A DNA stretch of 64,000 bases from Anabaena sp051781005 (GTDB taxonomy: Bacteria; Cyanobacteriota; Cyanobacteriia; Cyanobacteriales; Nostocaceae): assembly GCF_051781005.1 (NCBI RefSeq), contig NZ_JBPWOA010000019.1:206943-270942 (forward strand), given 5' to 3'. How positions within the stretch are numbered: position 1 is the stretch's first letter; each line of letters opens with the position of its first letter. Under the pieces are notes generated by a model. The model did not search any database, was not told the origin of the DNA, and saw only the letters and a program-made list of their open reading frames with translations. Made by a program: the position numbers and the translations under genes. This document shows positions 8,501 to 17,181 of this stretch, piece after piece.

Positions 8501-9409
8501 GCACCGCTTTCCTGCTGCAACGGCAGTCGGATAAAGAATAGTCTGATCAGGTCAATATATTTCTGAGTCAGGTAAGGTTCGAGCATTTCGACCAAAAAAC
8601 TGTTAGGCCACATGACTACTAAGTATAAGAGTGTTTATTCACAATAATTGTAAATAGCTGGTATTGACTGGTTAAAAAGGTAAAATGCAGTTGATTCCAG
8701 CGTCATTTTTGATTCATCATGTTGATTTTCACTGAGAAAATCTTTCCTCATCTCCTTTTATAACCTGCTTGGACTACATAAGGCGCTTCCATCTGGATAA
8801 AAAATCACCATAAAGCGGTATATTAAGTTTTCCCATTCCAGCAGTTGCACTAACACTTGGCGGTCAATTTTATTTATCATAGTCATGATATAGCCATGAA
8901 TATTACAATAGTCATATTTAAAGTTAAAGTATACTATTAAACAAGTACTTGTTTCCAAGTTAGCACTCAGACAGGTGCTAGAGTTAGGTAAATTGAGAAC
9001 CGGAGATGCTGAAAACCTGATTTTACTCTAAGAGTAGTTTCTCAACCATGAGAGTCGGTATTCACACTAGCCAAATCACTGTCAACTAGTTGTTTACTAA
9101 AGATACCACTCATCTCTGATAAAAATGCAGGGCGAAAACCCTGTGGCTTTAGTCCAGAGATATAAGCTTCCCAGAGGGTAAGCCTCCTTGGAGACATTGG
9201 TTCCGCCAGTGAGACTTTGTTTTTCTACCACCAATAGCTTGAAGAAGGCTGGTGGCAGGTGGTGCGATTACAGGGGCATTCAGATCCCTCAGTCATTGTA
9301 GACCGTTAAACCATCATATATTTAACGAGATCCCTGAACATGATTGAGCAAGGTAAAAGAGCATAATCTAAGATAATTATCGTTTAATCAAATTAATCCT
9401 AAACTCGCT
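8501..9409. other. Long intergenic region without a recognised gene
   Basis: About 0.9 kb between cyaC and the GNAT gene, probably holding the divergent promoters of both. I see a small hairpin at about 9126 (CAGGG-CGAAAA-CCCTG) followed by TGGCTTTAGTCC, which resembles the right ends of IS200/IS605-type elements, but no tnpB remnant. At 9221-9247 CCACC/GGTGG brackets another hairpin. The segment 9262-9337 is similar to one at 23.56-23.63 kb and is listed separately. Confidence 0.5.
9262..9337 (+). other. Structured motif shared with 23.56 kb (candidate ncRNA or element end)
   Basis: The core ATTGTAGACC is followed by a hairpin (GTTAAA...TTTAAC) and then GAGATCCCTG. The same arrangement occurs at 23,562-23,626 (ATTGTAGACC, then ACTAAATC/GATTTAGT, then a G-rich tail). 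Upstream bases of both copies also align (GTGC.AT...GG...TTCA). Structural conservation with changed stem sequence suggests an RNA or single-strand DNA structure. Its family is unknown to me. Confidence 0.4.
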
Positions 9410-10039
9410 TTGAAATCCTGGTTTTTTCACCAACACTACCAAAAGTCAGTTACAGATGCTCGCATTCCCAATTCCTGGCAACTCCAAATTCGTGCGGCTA
9501 CATCTGCTGATTTGCCTGGTATTGCCCAAATAATTTCTGAAAGTTTTCACTCCCAAAAAGGTTTGTGGGGGTGGGCTTTTCCATTATTTCGTTTGGGAAT
9601 TTATGAAGATTTAAGATATCGTCTAGCGTCAAGGACACCTCATCACGTTTGTTTGGTGGCTGTTGACAGTAGTATAAGTGGAACTGATCAAATACTGGGA
9701 ACTGTAGAACTGGGTATACGCTTCAGCGATTCCTGGGCAAATGTTCACAAGTCTTTTCCCTACTTATCTAATTTAGCTGTTGATCCCAAATACCGTAGAT
9801 ATGGCTTGGCTTCTAGTTTACTTATTAGCTGTGAACAAGTCTGCCAAGATTGGGGGTTTCAAGATTTATATCTCCATGTTTTGGAAAATAACTATCAAGC
9901 TAGGCAACTTTATTTTAAGCTGGGATATCGGGTACATAAGGTTGAATCTCATTGGAATACCTTTTTCCTCAACTCCTCGCGGCAGATTTTTTTGCATAAA
10001 CACCTGATTAGTAAAGCTTCTCAACGAGACGCTACATAA
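9410..10039 (+). CDS. GNAT-family N-acetyltransferase
   Basis: This 209-residue acetyl-CoA-dependent acyltransferase resembles RimI. The GNAT fold starts at about residue 26 (LQIRAATSADLPGIAQII). Motif A is the acetyl-CoA loop NLAVDPKYRRYGLASSLL (about residue 122-139, RRYGLA as the Q/RxxGxA element), followed by motif B (YLHVLENNYQARQLYFKLGY). The first usable start is a TTG at 9410; no ATG occurs before the fold begins, so the exact start is uncertain. The substrate cannot be predicted. It stands alone downstream of a long intergenic region. Confidence 0.8.
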   Translation: MKSWFFHQHYQKSVTDARIPNSWQLQIRAATSADLPGIAQIISESFHSQKGLWGWAFPLFRLGIYEDLRYRLASRTPHHVCLVAVDSSISGTDQILGTVELGIRFSDSWANVHKSFPYLSNLAVDPKYRRYGLASSLLISCEQVCQDWGFQDLYLHVLENNYQARQLYFKLGYRVHKVESHWNTFFLNSSRQIFLHKHLISKASQRDAT

Positions 10040-10481
10040 ATGTAGCTAGGGAAAAGAAGGGAGCTTGTCACTTTACGCTAATTCGCATTTAAACTATATA
10101 TACCTGCTCATAAATTTACATGAGCATATTGTCAAGATTTATGGCAGAAAATTTATGGAAAGGAAAGAAAAGCTCACAAAACAGTGGTTGCACAGATTAA
10201 CATTTCTGGAAATCTTTATGCTAACTTTGTATTGTCAATTTAATCTTTATAAAAACTTTAAAAAAGTCTCCTGCTGTTGGAGACAAATTCAGTTAGATTC
10301 CATAGTATATGGGTATATAATTGTAAACAATACCGATTTAGTCATTAATAATTCACTTAGATATCACTGAAAAATTTTTGAACATAGAAACAAAATCAGA
10401 AACTTAGTTTAATTAAACAGCTAGTTCGTGGAAGTCTAGAAGTGCATAATCCTACTACCTTGATCAAAAGTTTGAGAGAAA
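10040..10481. other. Intergenic region, no gene seen
   Basis: About 440 bases, AT-rich. A 101-codon open frame here starts with TTG, has no ribosome-binding site and has a composition unlike protein, so I do not call it. Nothing structured stands out. The promoter of the gene at 10482 presumably lies here. Confidence 0.5.
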
Positions 10482-11063
10482 ATGGATAGCGAACAACGCC
10501 GACGCTATCAGACTATGTTGCTATCAACATATTGCCCTGAAACTAGTTTCCTGGACAAATTTGTCATGCGAGATGGAACTGAGAGATGGCGATGTTCGCA
10601 GCAGGCATCGCATGGATCTAATATTCTTGCGTCTCTGCATAGTGGAAAAGTATTCATTGTTAATAGTCGTAAGCGGAATGGGTTAATAATATTTAAACGC
10701 TATCATGCAGAGTTTGCTGGGCCAGGCGCAGTGGTAGGCGGTAATTATGATAGTGATTGTCAATTTGTACTACCTATAGGCAATCTATCGTTATTAGATG
10801 CTGAATCTCATGAAGATCGTGAAAAAGCTTACTTGATTAGGCGACAATGGATTCGTTTAATCAAACAAATTACAGAAAACTCTGTTTCTAGTCAGAGAGT
10901 ACAAAAAATTCTCGATCAATTTGAACAGTATTTCCCTGCTGATGTAGTTGCTGATCTGCCAGATGTGGCTTTTGCTATGTTAGTGGGTGTGCTGCCGCAA
11001 ACGGTAGCAATAGTGAGACGTTTGGGCAGTGATTTAGATGACTATATTAATAATCACGAATAG
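10482..11063 (+). CDS. Conserved hypothetical protein with Crp-like C-terminus
   Basis: This 193-residue protein is not assigned to a named family. The N-terminal half (about 1-110) contains Cys/Trp-rich and beta-rich stretches (RWRCSQQASHGSN, GKVFIVNSRKRNGLIIFKRY). The C-terminal half is helical, and residues about 155-180 (DVVADLPDVAFAMLVGVLPQ then TVAIVRRL) resemble the helix-turn-helix of Crp/Fnr regulators, where a helix of the type LAxLVGVxxxTVxxxxxxL binds DNA. A cyclic-nucleotide-binding consensus is not visible in the N-terminal half. If it is a regulator, its ligand is unknown. Its stop abuts that of hisC, which converges on it with no gap. Confidence 0.55.
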   Translation: MDSEQRRRYQTMLLSTYCPETSFLDKFVMRDGTERWRCSQQASHGSNILASLHSGKVFIVNSRKRNGLIIFKRYHAEFAGPGAVVGGNYDSDCQFVLPIGNLSLLDAESHEDREKAYLIRRQWIRLIKQITENSVSSQRVQKILDQFEQYFPADVVADLPDVAFAMLVGVLPQTVAIVRRLGSDLDDYINNHE

Positions 11064-12215
11064 TTAATAAGATTCCAGATTTGCCAAGGCAGTTTGTAGT
11101 CGATTGAGGGTACGGACGTTTTCGGCGGGTGTTCCTACGGTAATTCGCAATCCACCAGGAAGTAGGCGCACAAGAGTTCCTTGGTTTCTGAGTGTTTGGT
11201 GGAGATTTTTTAAAGTAGTGTCTGCTGGGTGAGAAGAATTTGGTTGGAGACGCAGGTAAATAAAGTTGGTATCACTGGCTGTAATTGCTAATGCTGGGTG
11301 TGAAGATAAAGCTGTGATGAGTTTGCTGCGTTCACTCAAGGTTTGGGGAATTGATGAGAGTAAAAGTTGGCGATTTTGTAAAGCTACTAAGGCCGAAGCA
11401 ATGGAAAAACTGGGGAGATTGTAGGGTAGACGAACTTTTTCTAAAATAGCGATCGCATCTGGATGACCTACACAATAGCCTACCCGCATCGCTGCTAACC
11501 GAAAAGCTTTGGAAAAAGTCCTTAGCACTACCCAATTAGGACGCTGTGCTAATTCCCCAACTAAGGTAGTTTGGCTAAATTCAAAATAAGCTTCATCAAT
11601 CACTACCAAAATCTGCTCTGGTAGACTAGCTAACCAGTTTAATTCTGCCGCAGTTAAGCAATTGGCGGTTGGGGAATTGGGATGAACAACAAAAACTGCC
11701 CGAATAGGAGGATTTTGAGTGGCTTCCAGGGCAGATTGTGCCGCTTTTAAGTCCATTGCAAAATTGTTTTCATCTCTACCCACTGTCACCACAGGAATGC
11801 CCAAGGTTTGCGCCAAAATCGCGTACATGGAAAAAGTGGGGTTGGCAACTAAAATAGTACCTTCACCGCCTAAACAGGTGGCAATCAATAAAGAACGGAT
11901 GAGTTCATCTGAACCATTACCGACGGAAATATTTGCAGCAGTCACAAGAGAGGATGAAAGATTAGCTGACTCATTGACATATTGTGCGATCGCATCTTTG
12001 AGTGTCTCATGTCCACCATCAGGATAACGATTGCTTTCAATGACTTGTTGAAAAGTCCACGCTAATTTTTCTTTGATTTCCACTGGCAAATCATAGGGAC
12101 TTTCATTAGTATCCAGCCGATCAAATTGCGTGGCAACGGGTTCGGCTGTAGTACTGCTGGGGTGGGGTTTATAAGCGGTAAATTGGGCTAAATCTGAGCG
12201 AATAAATGGAAGCAT
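11064..12215 (-). CDS. hisC: Histidinol-phosphate aminotransferase
   Basis: This 383-residue class I/II PLP aminotransferase acts in histidine biosynthesis, converting imidazole-acetol phosphate to histidinol phosphate with glutamate. Recognisable elements are the N-terminal DTNESPYDLP, the cofactor-binding NPTFSMYA and HPNSPTANCL segments, Asp-Glu-Ala-Tyr (VIDEAYFEF) stacking on the PLP ring, and the Schiff-base lysine in TFSKAFRLAAMRVGY. The C-terminal arginine segment is LPGGLRITVG. Length is slightly above the usual 350-370 residues. It is monocistronic and convergent with the hypothetical gene at 10482. Confidence 0.92.
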   Translation of the reverse strand: MLPFIRSDLAQFTAYKPHPSSTTAEPVATQFDRLDTNESPYDLPVEIKEKLAWTFQQVIESNRYPDGGHETLKDAIAQYVNESANLSSSLVTAANISVGNGSDELIRSLLIATCLGGEGTILVANPTFSMYAILAQTLGIPVVTVGRDENNFAMDLKAAQSALEATQNPPIRAVFVVHPNSPTANCLTAAELNWLASLPEQILVVIDEAYFEFSQTTLVGELAQRPNWVVLRTFSKAFRLAAMRVGYCVGHPDAIAILEKVRLPYNLPSFSIASALVALQNRQLLLSSIPQTLSERSKLITALSSHPALAITASDTNFIYLRLQPNSSHPADTTLKNLHQTLRNQGTLVRLLPGGLRITVGTPAENVRTLNRLQTALANLESY

Positions 12216-12282
12216 AATTCGTAATTCGTAATTGAAGGCAGGAGTCAGGGGGCAGAAGAAAACTCAATACTGTCCCTCATCT

Positions 12283-12930
12283 TCACCCAATCCCTAAGTG
12301 ACAGAATGAGCAAATGGCTTGCCAAATTTCGGCTGTAACATTGCCCAAAGCGTGATCGCTATCAAGTTCTATTAATTCTACCCAAGGACGGGAACTTGCA
12401 AATTCACGACTAGCAGTAATCGGAATCACATCATCTTGTTTACCGTGCAGGATTAAGGTGGGAATGGGACGTTGGATATTTTTTTCTTGGTATTGGGCAG
12501 CATCGGTGAGGAAATTATAACTTAGGGGTAGCGATCGCTCTTCCCCATAGTGATGTACTAAGAGATATTGGTCTTTTTGCCAACGTTGCAGCGCTTCATC
12601 TCCTAACTTGGGCAACCAATGAGATAAAAAACCAAAAGCTGGTGCTAATAAAACCAAGCGTTGTACCTGTGAGAATTTTTCCCCTAAATAAGCAGCTGTC
12701 AAACCACCTAAACTAGAACCAATCAGAGTTACAGGTACGGAATCATCCACTGGGAATTCAGCAGCGACTTGATTTAGCTGACGGGTAATTGTCAGATGGG
12801 AAAAATCGCCGGCATTTAAATCGGGTATTTTCAGTTTGATGTGAATTTGGGAAAAGCGATCGCTTATATCCTGGGCTTTTGTTGATTTAGGACTAGAAGC
12901 AAAGCCGTGAAGATAGATAAATGAATTCAA
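12283..12930 (-). CDS. YqiA/UPF0227-type alpha/beta-hydrolase (esterase)
   Basis: This 215-residue alpha/beta hydrolase resembles the small esterase YqiA. It begins with the oxyanion-loop motif YLHGFASSPKSTKAQ. The nucleophile elbow is GSSLGG (Ser about residue 73). The acid is in LHGKQDDVIP (about residue 165) and the histidine in LDSDHALGN. The triad is complete, so it should be active; the natural substrate is unknown. Its start lies 30 bases after the stop of the FecR gene on the same strand, so the two could be co-transcribed. Confidence 0.82.
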   Translation of the reverse strand: MNSFIYLHGFASSPKSTKAQDISDRFSQIHIKLKIPDLNAGDFSHLTITRQLNQVAAEFPVDDSVPVTLIGSSLGGLTAAYLGEKFSQVQRLVLLAPAFGFLSHWLPKLGDEALQRWQKDQYLLVHHYGEERSLPLSYNFLTDAAQYQEKNIQRPIPTLILHGKQDDVIPITASREFASSRPWVELIELDSDHALGNVTAEIWQAICSFCHLGIG

Positions 12931-12959
12931 ATTGATTTCCCCGACCTAATATTACGTTA

Positions 12960-14321
12960 CTAATTATTGCCATTACCCTGACCATTACCCTGACCATTAC
13001 CCTGACCATTACCCTGACCATTACCCTGACCATTACCCTGACCATTACCCTGACCATTACCCTGACCATTACCATTGCCATTACCCTGACCATTGCCATT
13101 ACCCTGACCATTACCCTGACCATTACCATTGCCATTACCCTGACCATTGCCATTACCCTGACCATTACCCTGACCATTACCATTGCCATTACCCTGACCA
13201 TTGCCATTACCCTGACCATTGCCCTGACCATTGCCATTACCTTCACCATTGCCATTATCCTGACCATTGCCATTACCCTGACCATTGCCATTGCCCTGAC
13301 CATTGCCATTACCTTCACCATTGCCATTACCCTGACCATTGCCTTGACCATTACCCTGACCATTGCCCTGATTATTCTCCTTGAGAACCTCTCCTGTTTG
13401 GATAAAAGTATCTTTGAAACCACCAGGATTGTTTCTAATAGAGTCTCTTTCTACATTGCCTCTCGAAGGACGGTTACTTCGTTGATCACGCCCAACACCA
13501 TTATTGTTATTTAACGGTTCATCACGCCCGACACCATTATTACCAGATGAATTACCGGCATTAAAATTTTTATGTAAAAAAGATGGATTATCAATTAATC
13601 CCTGTCCTGTGATTGGTTTTTGCGCTGCTAAAGCTGCGGTAGTTTCAGCTTGAACACTTGCCAGTTCTGAATCTGGTATAGACGTAGAATTTTGCCTATT
13701 TAAATCGAATCCACGTACTAAATCACTATTGTCATAAAAATTTTTCAAGTCAAAATCGTATAATCCTTGAAATTCACCTTTGACTACAACCATTAATTGT
13801 CCTGCTTCCAGAACAACATTTTGCGAAGCTTCCTTGTTAGCAACTTCAATACCGCTATTTGTTAACGCACCAATAATCGTCGTATCTGATTCCTTGTTAT
13901 AGCGAACAAACAATGCTGAACCGCGAATTGCTGCTGCTGCATTCGGTGTCTTAATACGTGTTTGTCCTCTTCCAGGTGGAATGAGTAGTAAAACAGTGCC
14001 GTTAGTTAGTGTAAAATCTCGTGTTTGCGGCAAAAATCTAAATACCGCTTGTTCCCCAACCCTAGCTACAGAACCATCATTAAAGCGTAAATCAGCTAGG
14101 GAAGCTCGACCTGTAGATAAACCATCGCCAGGATTTATGGTGTCTAATTTCCGTGCAGGACGGGTCAGAGAATTATTTTTAGGGATCAGCTGCACCAAAT
14201 TACGGAGTTGCTGAATTTCTCCTTGGGTCAGAGGTGTGATGGCATTGACTCGATGTGCAAAAGGTAAGACTGTCAATACCCATAAACCCAAAACCAACTG
14301 AGGTAAAAATTTATTAAACAT
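12960..14321 (-). CDS. Secreted FecR-domain protein with Gly-Asn-Gln repeat tail
   Basis: The 453-residue protein has a signal peptide (1-27, ending HRVNA). A FecR domain follows (about 70-185: LADLRFNDGSVARVG, RGQTRIKTPNAAAAIRGS, VLEAGQLMVV). The last 140 or so residues are almost only Gly, Asn and Gln in GNGQ/GNGN units, encoded by 12-base repeats. FecR domains in cyanobacteria usually occur on periplasmic or surface proteins rather than in iron signalling. There is no sigma factor or TonB receptor next door. A divergently placed outer-membrane barrel gene at 15039 may be a functional neighbour. The low-complexity tail suggests a flexible cell-wall or matrix-binding segment, but this is inference. 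Confidence 0.75.
   Translation of the reverse strand: MFNKFLPQLVLGLWVLTVLPFAHRVNAITPLTQGEIQQLRNLVQLIPKNNSLTRPARKLDTINPGDGLSTGRASLADLRFNDGSVARVGEQAVFRFLPQTRDFTLTNGTVLLLIPPGRGQTRIKTPNAAAAIRGSALFVRYNKESDTTIIGALTNSGIEVANKEASQNVVLEAGQLMVVVKGEFQGLYDFDLKNFYDNSDLVRGFDLNRQNSTSIPDSELASVQAETTAALAAQKPITGQGLIDNPSFLHKNFNAGNSSGNNGVGRDEPLNNNNGVGRDQRSNRPSRGNVERDSIRNNPGGFKDTFIQTGEVLKENNQGNGQGNGQGNGQGNGNGEGNGNGQGNGNGQGNGNGQDNGNGEGNGNGQGNGQGNGNGQGNGNGNGQGNGQGNGNGQGNGNGNGQGNGQGNGNGQGNGNGNGQGNGQGNGQGNGQGNGQGNGQGNGQGNGQGNGNN
12966..13376 (-). repeat. 12-bp tandem repeat array encoding GNGQ units
   Basis: About 34 units of the type ACCATTACCCTG / ACCATTGCCATT (plus strand) form a roughly 410-base array in the FecR gene. 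Higher-order blocks repeat as well (for example, ACCCTGACCATTACCATTGC blocks repeat three times). The array is a likely site of length polymorphism. A long antisense open frame over it is only a shadow. Confidence 0.92.
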
Positions 14322-14748
14322 AATATTGATAATTTTTCTTTAACTGGTAATAACTTGGTTAATTTTTATATATTATGTCTAATAATCTGATACCATTTAT
14401 AGTATGAATACTTAAATAAACAATTTAATTAAATTTATTTAACAAATTCCGGTTATTTAAGTCTCTCTGCAACCAACAAGCGGCAATTTTTATCGCTATG
14501 TTTAAATTTTTGGTACAAAACTTAATTACGTATTACAGCGGATTTCATTTAAATGAGATACAAACTTGAATAATGAAACTCTTGTGGTGCGGGCATACTT
14601 CGACTAGCTCAGTACAAGTCTTGCCCGCTGGGTATGTACCTCCCAACAGCGAAATTCGCTGTATATTATTTTAGTTTTTTGTTAAATTTATGTTACTTAC
14701 AAAAAAATATACTCTGGCTATATATCAATTAATATAAAATGATACTTA
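14322..14748. other. Intergenic region between FecR and the MITE
   Basis: An AT-rich region upstream of the FecR gene. It contains a hairpin at about 14588-14628 (GCGGGCA ... TGCCCGC) whose loop carries TTCGACTAGCTCAGTA, a repeat type common in Nostoc-like genomes, and the small palindrome ACAGCGAAATTCGCTGT. No gene is seen. Confidence 0.5.
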
Positions 14749-15005
14749 AGAGGGTGTTTGAAAGGTTGGAAAAGGTATAATTTGTCATTCTGTATTCCTT
14801 ACGGGAGCGTTAGCCATGTGGAACAAAGTGGAACGTATCCCTAACGGGAGCCGTAGGCTCTAGAATCTAGGGTTTGAGCGATTACTCGAAGATGCTGAAG
14901 CCTCCGACACGCTCCGCGTTCACAAAGTGTCCCGAAGGGATACACTACGTAGCGCAACGTACCCTACGAGAAGCAAGCTACAGCATGACTTTTCAAACAT
15001 CCTCT
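14749..15005. mobile_element. MITE-like element with 17-bp inverted ends
   Basis: The left end AGAGGGTGTTTGAAAGG and the right end CTTTTCAAACATCCTCT are imperfect inverted repeats bounding 257 bases. The interior is made of GC-rich repeat fragments (CTTACGGGAGCGTTAGC, CTAACGGGAGCCGTAGGC, CCTCCGACACGCTCCGCG, CACTACGTAGCGCAACG) and has no open frame. Such non-autonomous elements are common in filamentous cyanobacteria. The parent transposase is not in the window. Confidence 0.7.
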
Positions 15006-15038
15006 AAGATTTGCTAACTGCGATTAACACTATACAAG

Positions 15039-16298
15039 ATGCAAACCAAGATAGGAAAAAATTTGTTATTGGCAATTTTGTTAGTTTTTAGTGGTGGACA
15101 ATGCTGTTGCATGGGTATAAACAGAAGTTGTTCTGCCCAAGCAGAGACAAAACTAAATCAAAAAGCTTTAGTATCAAATATAACTAATTTACTCTTGTTA
15201 GAGACAAGTCAGGAAACAAGTGAGTTACTGATTATATACTTAGAGACACCGCCACATCTAGAATCGCTAACGCCTGAAATCAAGCAAGCGCTAAGGGAAG
15301 AATCGGGGAAGAATCAACAGTCACTTAGCTCAGTCCCACCAAACAATCAAACTGATAATGTGCCTCAATTATCTCCTGAATTAGCAGCGCAACTGTTAGA
15401 TCCACCTCTAATAGATGATATGGGGAAGACACAGACACTTTCCCAGTCTCTAGAAGAGCAACAACCGTCTTCTGGGGAAGCAAATGAAGAACAGGAGTTA
15501 ATATTAAGAGTGCGGCCAAGACCCTTGCAAGAAATACCACCACAGCAAGATAAACCCGCAGATCAATTTCAACCCATAGGATATTTAAGGGGTAATGTCG
15601 GCTATTTTCAGACAAGTAATATTTTCTCTACCAGTGAAGATCAAATAAAGGATGGTTTAATTTTTTCTGGACTGACACTGGCTTCAGCGTATTTTCCCAT
15701 CGGATCTAATACTTATTTAAATGGCTCAATTAATGGCAGTTTGATTCGTTATCTAGACCAATCACAATTCAATTATAATCAGGTACGATTCAATCTGGGT
15801 CTTTATCAAGAAATAACGCGGGAAATGTATGCGGAATTTAGTTTGAGTAATCAACAATTATTTTATTCTAAAAATAGTGATTTCTTTGCAGCCGGAGATA
15901 GGTTTTTAAATGAAAATTCTGTGCAGCTATCTTTGGGAAGACGGGAGACACTCACAGATAAGTTGACATTAGATAGCCTTTATGAATTGAGTGTAAACTT
16001 TTCTGACCCAGACAGACGAAGTCGTTTAGTAAATTCTTTATGGCTTTCTTTAAGCTATTACTTGGAAAAACCCTTACAAGTTGGTCTGAACTACCAGTTT
16101 AGCTTGTCAGATTTTACCCAACGCGACAGAGAAGACCAATTTCATCGTTTATTTGGACATTTAAATTATCGTGTATCTGACACGAATAGTTTGAATTTGC
16201 AAGGTGGTGTTAATTTTGGTGGTTCCACAACTCCCAATATTGATTTTTCCAGTTGGTTCTTTAGTGTTAATTACGGTTTTGAATTAGGACGATTCTAA
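15039..16298 (+). CDS. Outer-membrane beta-barrel protein
   Basis: This 419-residue protein begins with a signal sequence (about 1-37, LLLAILLVFSGGQCCCMG, possible cleavage after SAQA). A disordered Gln/Glu/Pro-rich segment follows to about residue 170, with a recognisable linker VRPRPLQEIPPQQDKP. The remaining 240 residues alternate polar and hydrophobic residues in short strands (for example SLWLSLSYYLEKPLQVGLNYQFSL would continue the pattern) and the chain ends in Phe, as expected for BamA-inserted barrels. The family has no known specific function that I can name. It begins 33 bases after the right end of the MITE, which may have altered its promoter. Confidence 0.75.
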   Translation: MQTKIGKNLLLAILLVFSGGQCCCMGINRSCSAQAETKLNQKALVSNITNLLLLETSQETSELLIIYLETPPHLESLTPEIKQALREESGKNQQSLSSVPPNNQTDNVPQLSPELAAQLLDPPLIDDMGKTQTLSQSLEEQQPSSGEANEEQELILRVRPRPLQEIPPQQDKPADQFQPIGYLRGNVGYFQTSNIFSTSEDQIKDGLIFSGLTLASAYFPIGSNTYLNGSINGSLIRYLDQSQFNYNQVRFNLGLYQEITREMYAEFSLSNQQLFYSKNSDFFAAGDRFLNENSVQLSLGRRETLTDKLTLDSLYELSVNFSDPDRRSRLVNSLWLSLSYYLEKPLQVGLNYQFSLSDFTQRDREDQFHRLFGHLNYRVSDTNSLNLQGGVNFGGSTTPNIDFSSWFFSVNYGFELGRF

Positions 16299-16338
16299 AT
16301 AATTTGTAATTTGTAAGCTTAACATTTATCACCAATAA

Positions 16339-17154
16339 CTAATGACTAATCCAATCACTCCAACTACCAGCGTAGAGTTTACCTTTGGAAATTCCTGCAA
16401 TTTCTAAAGAAAGTAAATTTACACAAGCTGTTACACCAGAACCGCAATAGACTACAATTTCTTTAGCTGCCTCTAGTTGTTTCCACCGTTGATGTTGTTC
16501 TGATTGGGGGAGTAGAAAACCATTCGCGTCGGTTACTTCTTGCCAGGGATAGTTTACAGCACCAGGAATATGACCGGCAATTTTATCAATGGGTTCTCGT
16601 TCTCCGCGATAGCGATCGCTCTCTCTTGCATCTACCAAAACTACATCTGGACGATCTTTACGATTTTTAACGTAAGTATAATCTACGACTTTGTACGCTT
16701 GTAATTGCGGAATAAATTCCCCCATTCTATCTGATGGAACAGCTTCTGAGACAGGATAGCCAGCCTTTTGCCAACCAGCGAAACCCCCATCTAAAACGGC
16801 TACTTGCTCATGTCCCAAATACCGTAATAACCACCACAAACGAGACGCAAACGCCAAGCGAGAATCATCGTAAGCGACTACCAAAGTTTTTTGGTAATTA
16901 ACCCCGATTTTCGCTAATTTATCAGCTAAATCACTGATATTAGGTAAAGGATGTCTTCCTCCATGTTCTCCCACAGGACTAGATAAATCTTGATTTAAAT
17001 CTAAATAGTAAGATCCTGCTATATGACTTTCTTGATATTGCTTTTGTCCCAATTGCGAATCAGCCAGAGAAAAGCGACAATCGACAATTACAACTTGGGA
17101 ATCGTTAAGATGTTCAAATAACCATTTAGGAGAGACAACAACTGTAGTAGTCAT
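16339..17154 (-). CDS. Thiosulfate/3-mercaptopyruvate sulfurtransferase (rhodanese)
   Basis: This 271-residue tandem rhodanese has an N-terminal inactive domain (about 1-135, VVIVDCRFSLAD, HIAGSYYLDLNQDLSS) and a C-terminal catalytic domain (about 145-271). The active-site loop is VVYCGSGVTA with the catalytic cysteine. The CGSGVTA loop is typical of the SseA/TST group and favours mercaptopyruvate or thiosulfate as sulfur donor; the sequence alone does not separate them. It is divergent from the MnmD-like gene with only 27 bases between start codons, so the two may share a control region. Sulfur transfer and tRNA thiolation-linked modification would fit together, but that is inference. Confidence 0.88.
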   Translation of the reverse strand: MTTTVVVSPKWLFEHLNDSQVVIVDCRFSLADSQLGQKQYQESHIAGSYYLDLNQDLSSPVGEHGGRHPLPNISDLADKLAKIGVNYQKTLVVAYDDSRLAFASRLWWLLRYLGHEQVAVLDGGFAGWQKAGYPVSEAVPSDRMGEFIPQLQAYKVVDYTYVKNRKDRPDVVLVDARESDRYRGEREPIDKIAGHIPGAVNYPWQEVTDANGFLLPQSEQHQRWKQLEAAKEIVVYCGSGVTACVNLLSLEIAGISKGKLYAGSWSDWISH

Positions 17155-17181
17155 TAGTTATTAATTATTTAGTTTAGTATT

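Noticed and set aside
8758..8958. 66-codon minus-strand frame
   Set aside because: No homology that I recognise, no start signal, and it lies in a non-coding region.
10065..10370. 101-codon open frame
   Set aside because: TTG start, no ribosome-binding site, non-protein-like composition; chance frame in AT-rich DNA.
12893..13423. 176-codon frame full of VMVRVM repeats
   Set aside because: It is the shadow of the GNGQ repeat array of the FecR gene in another frame.
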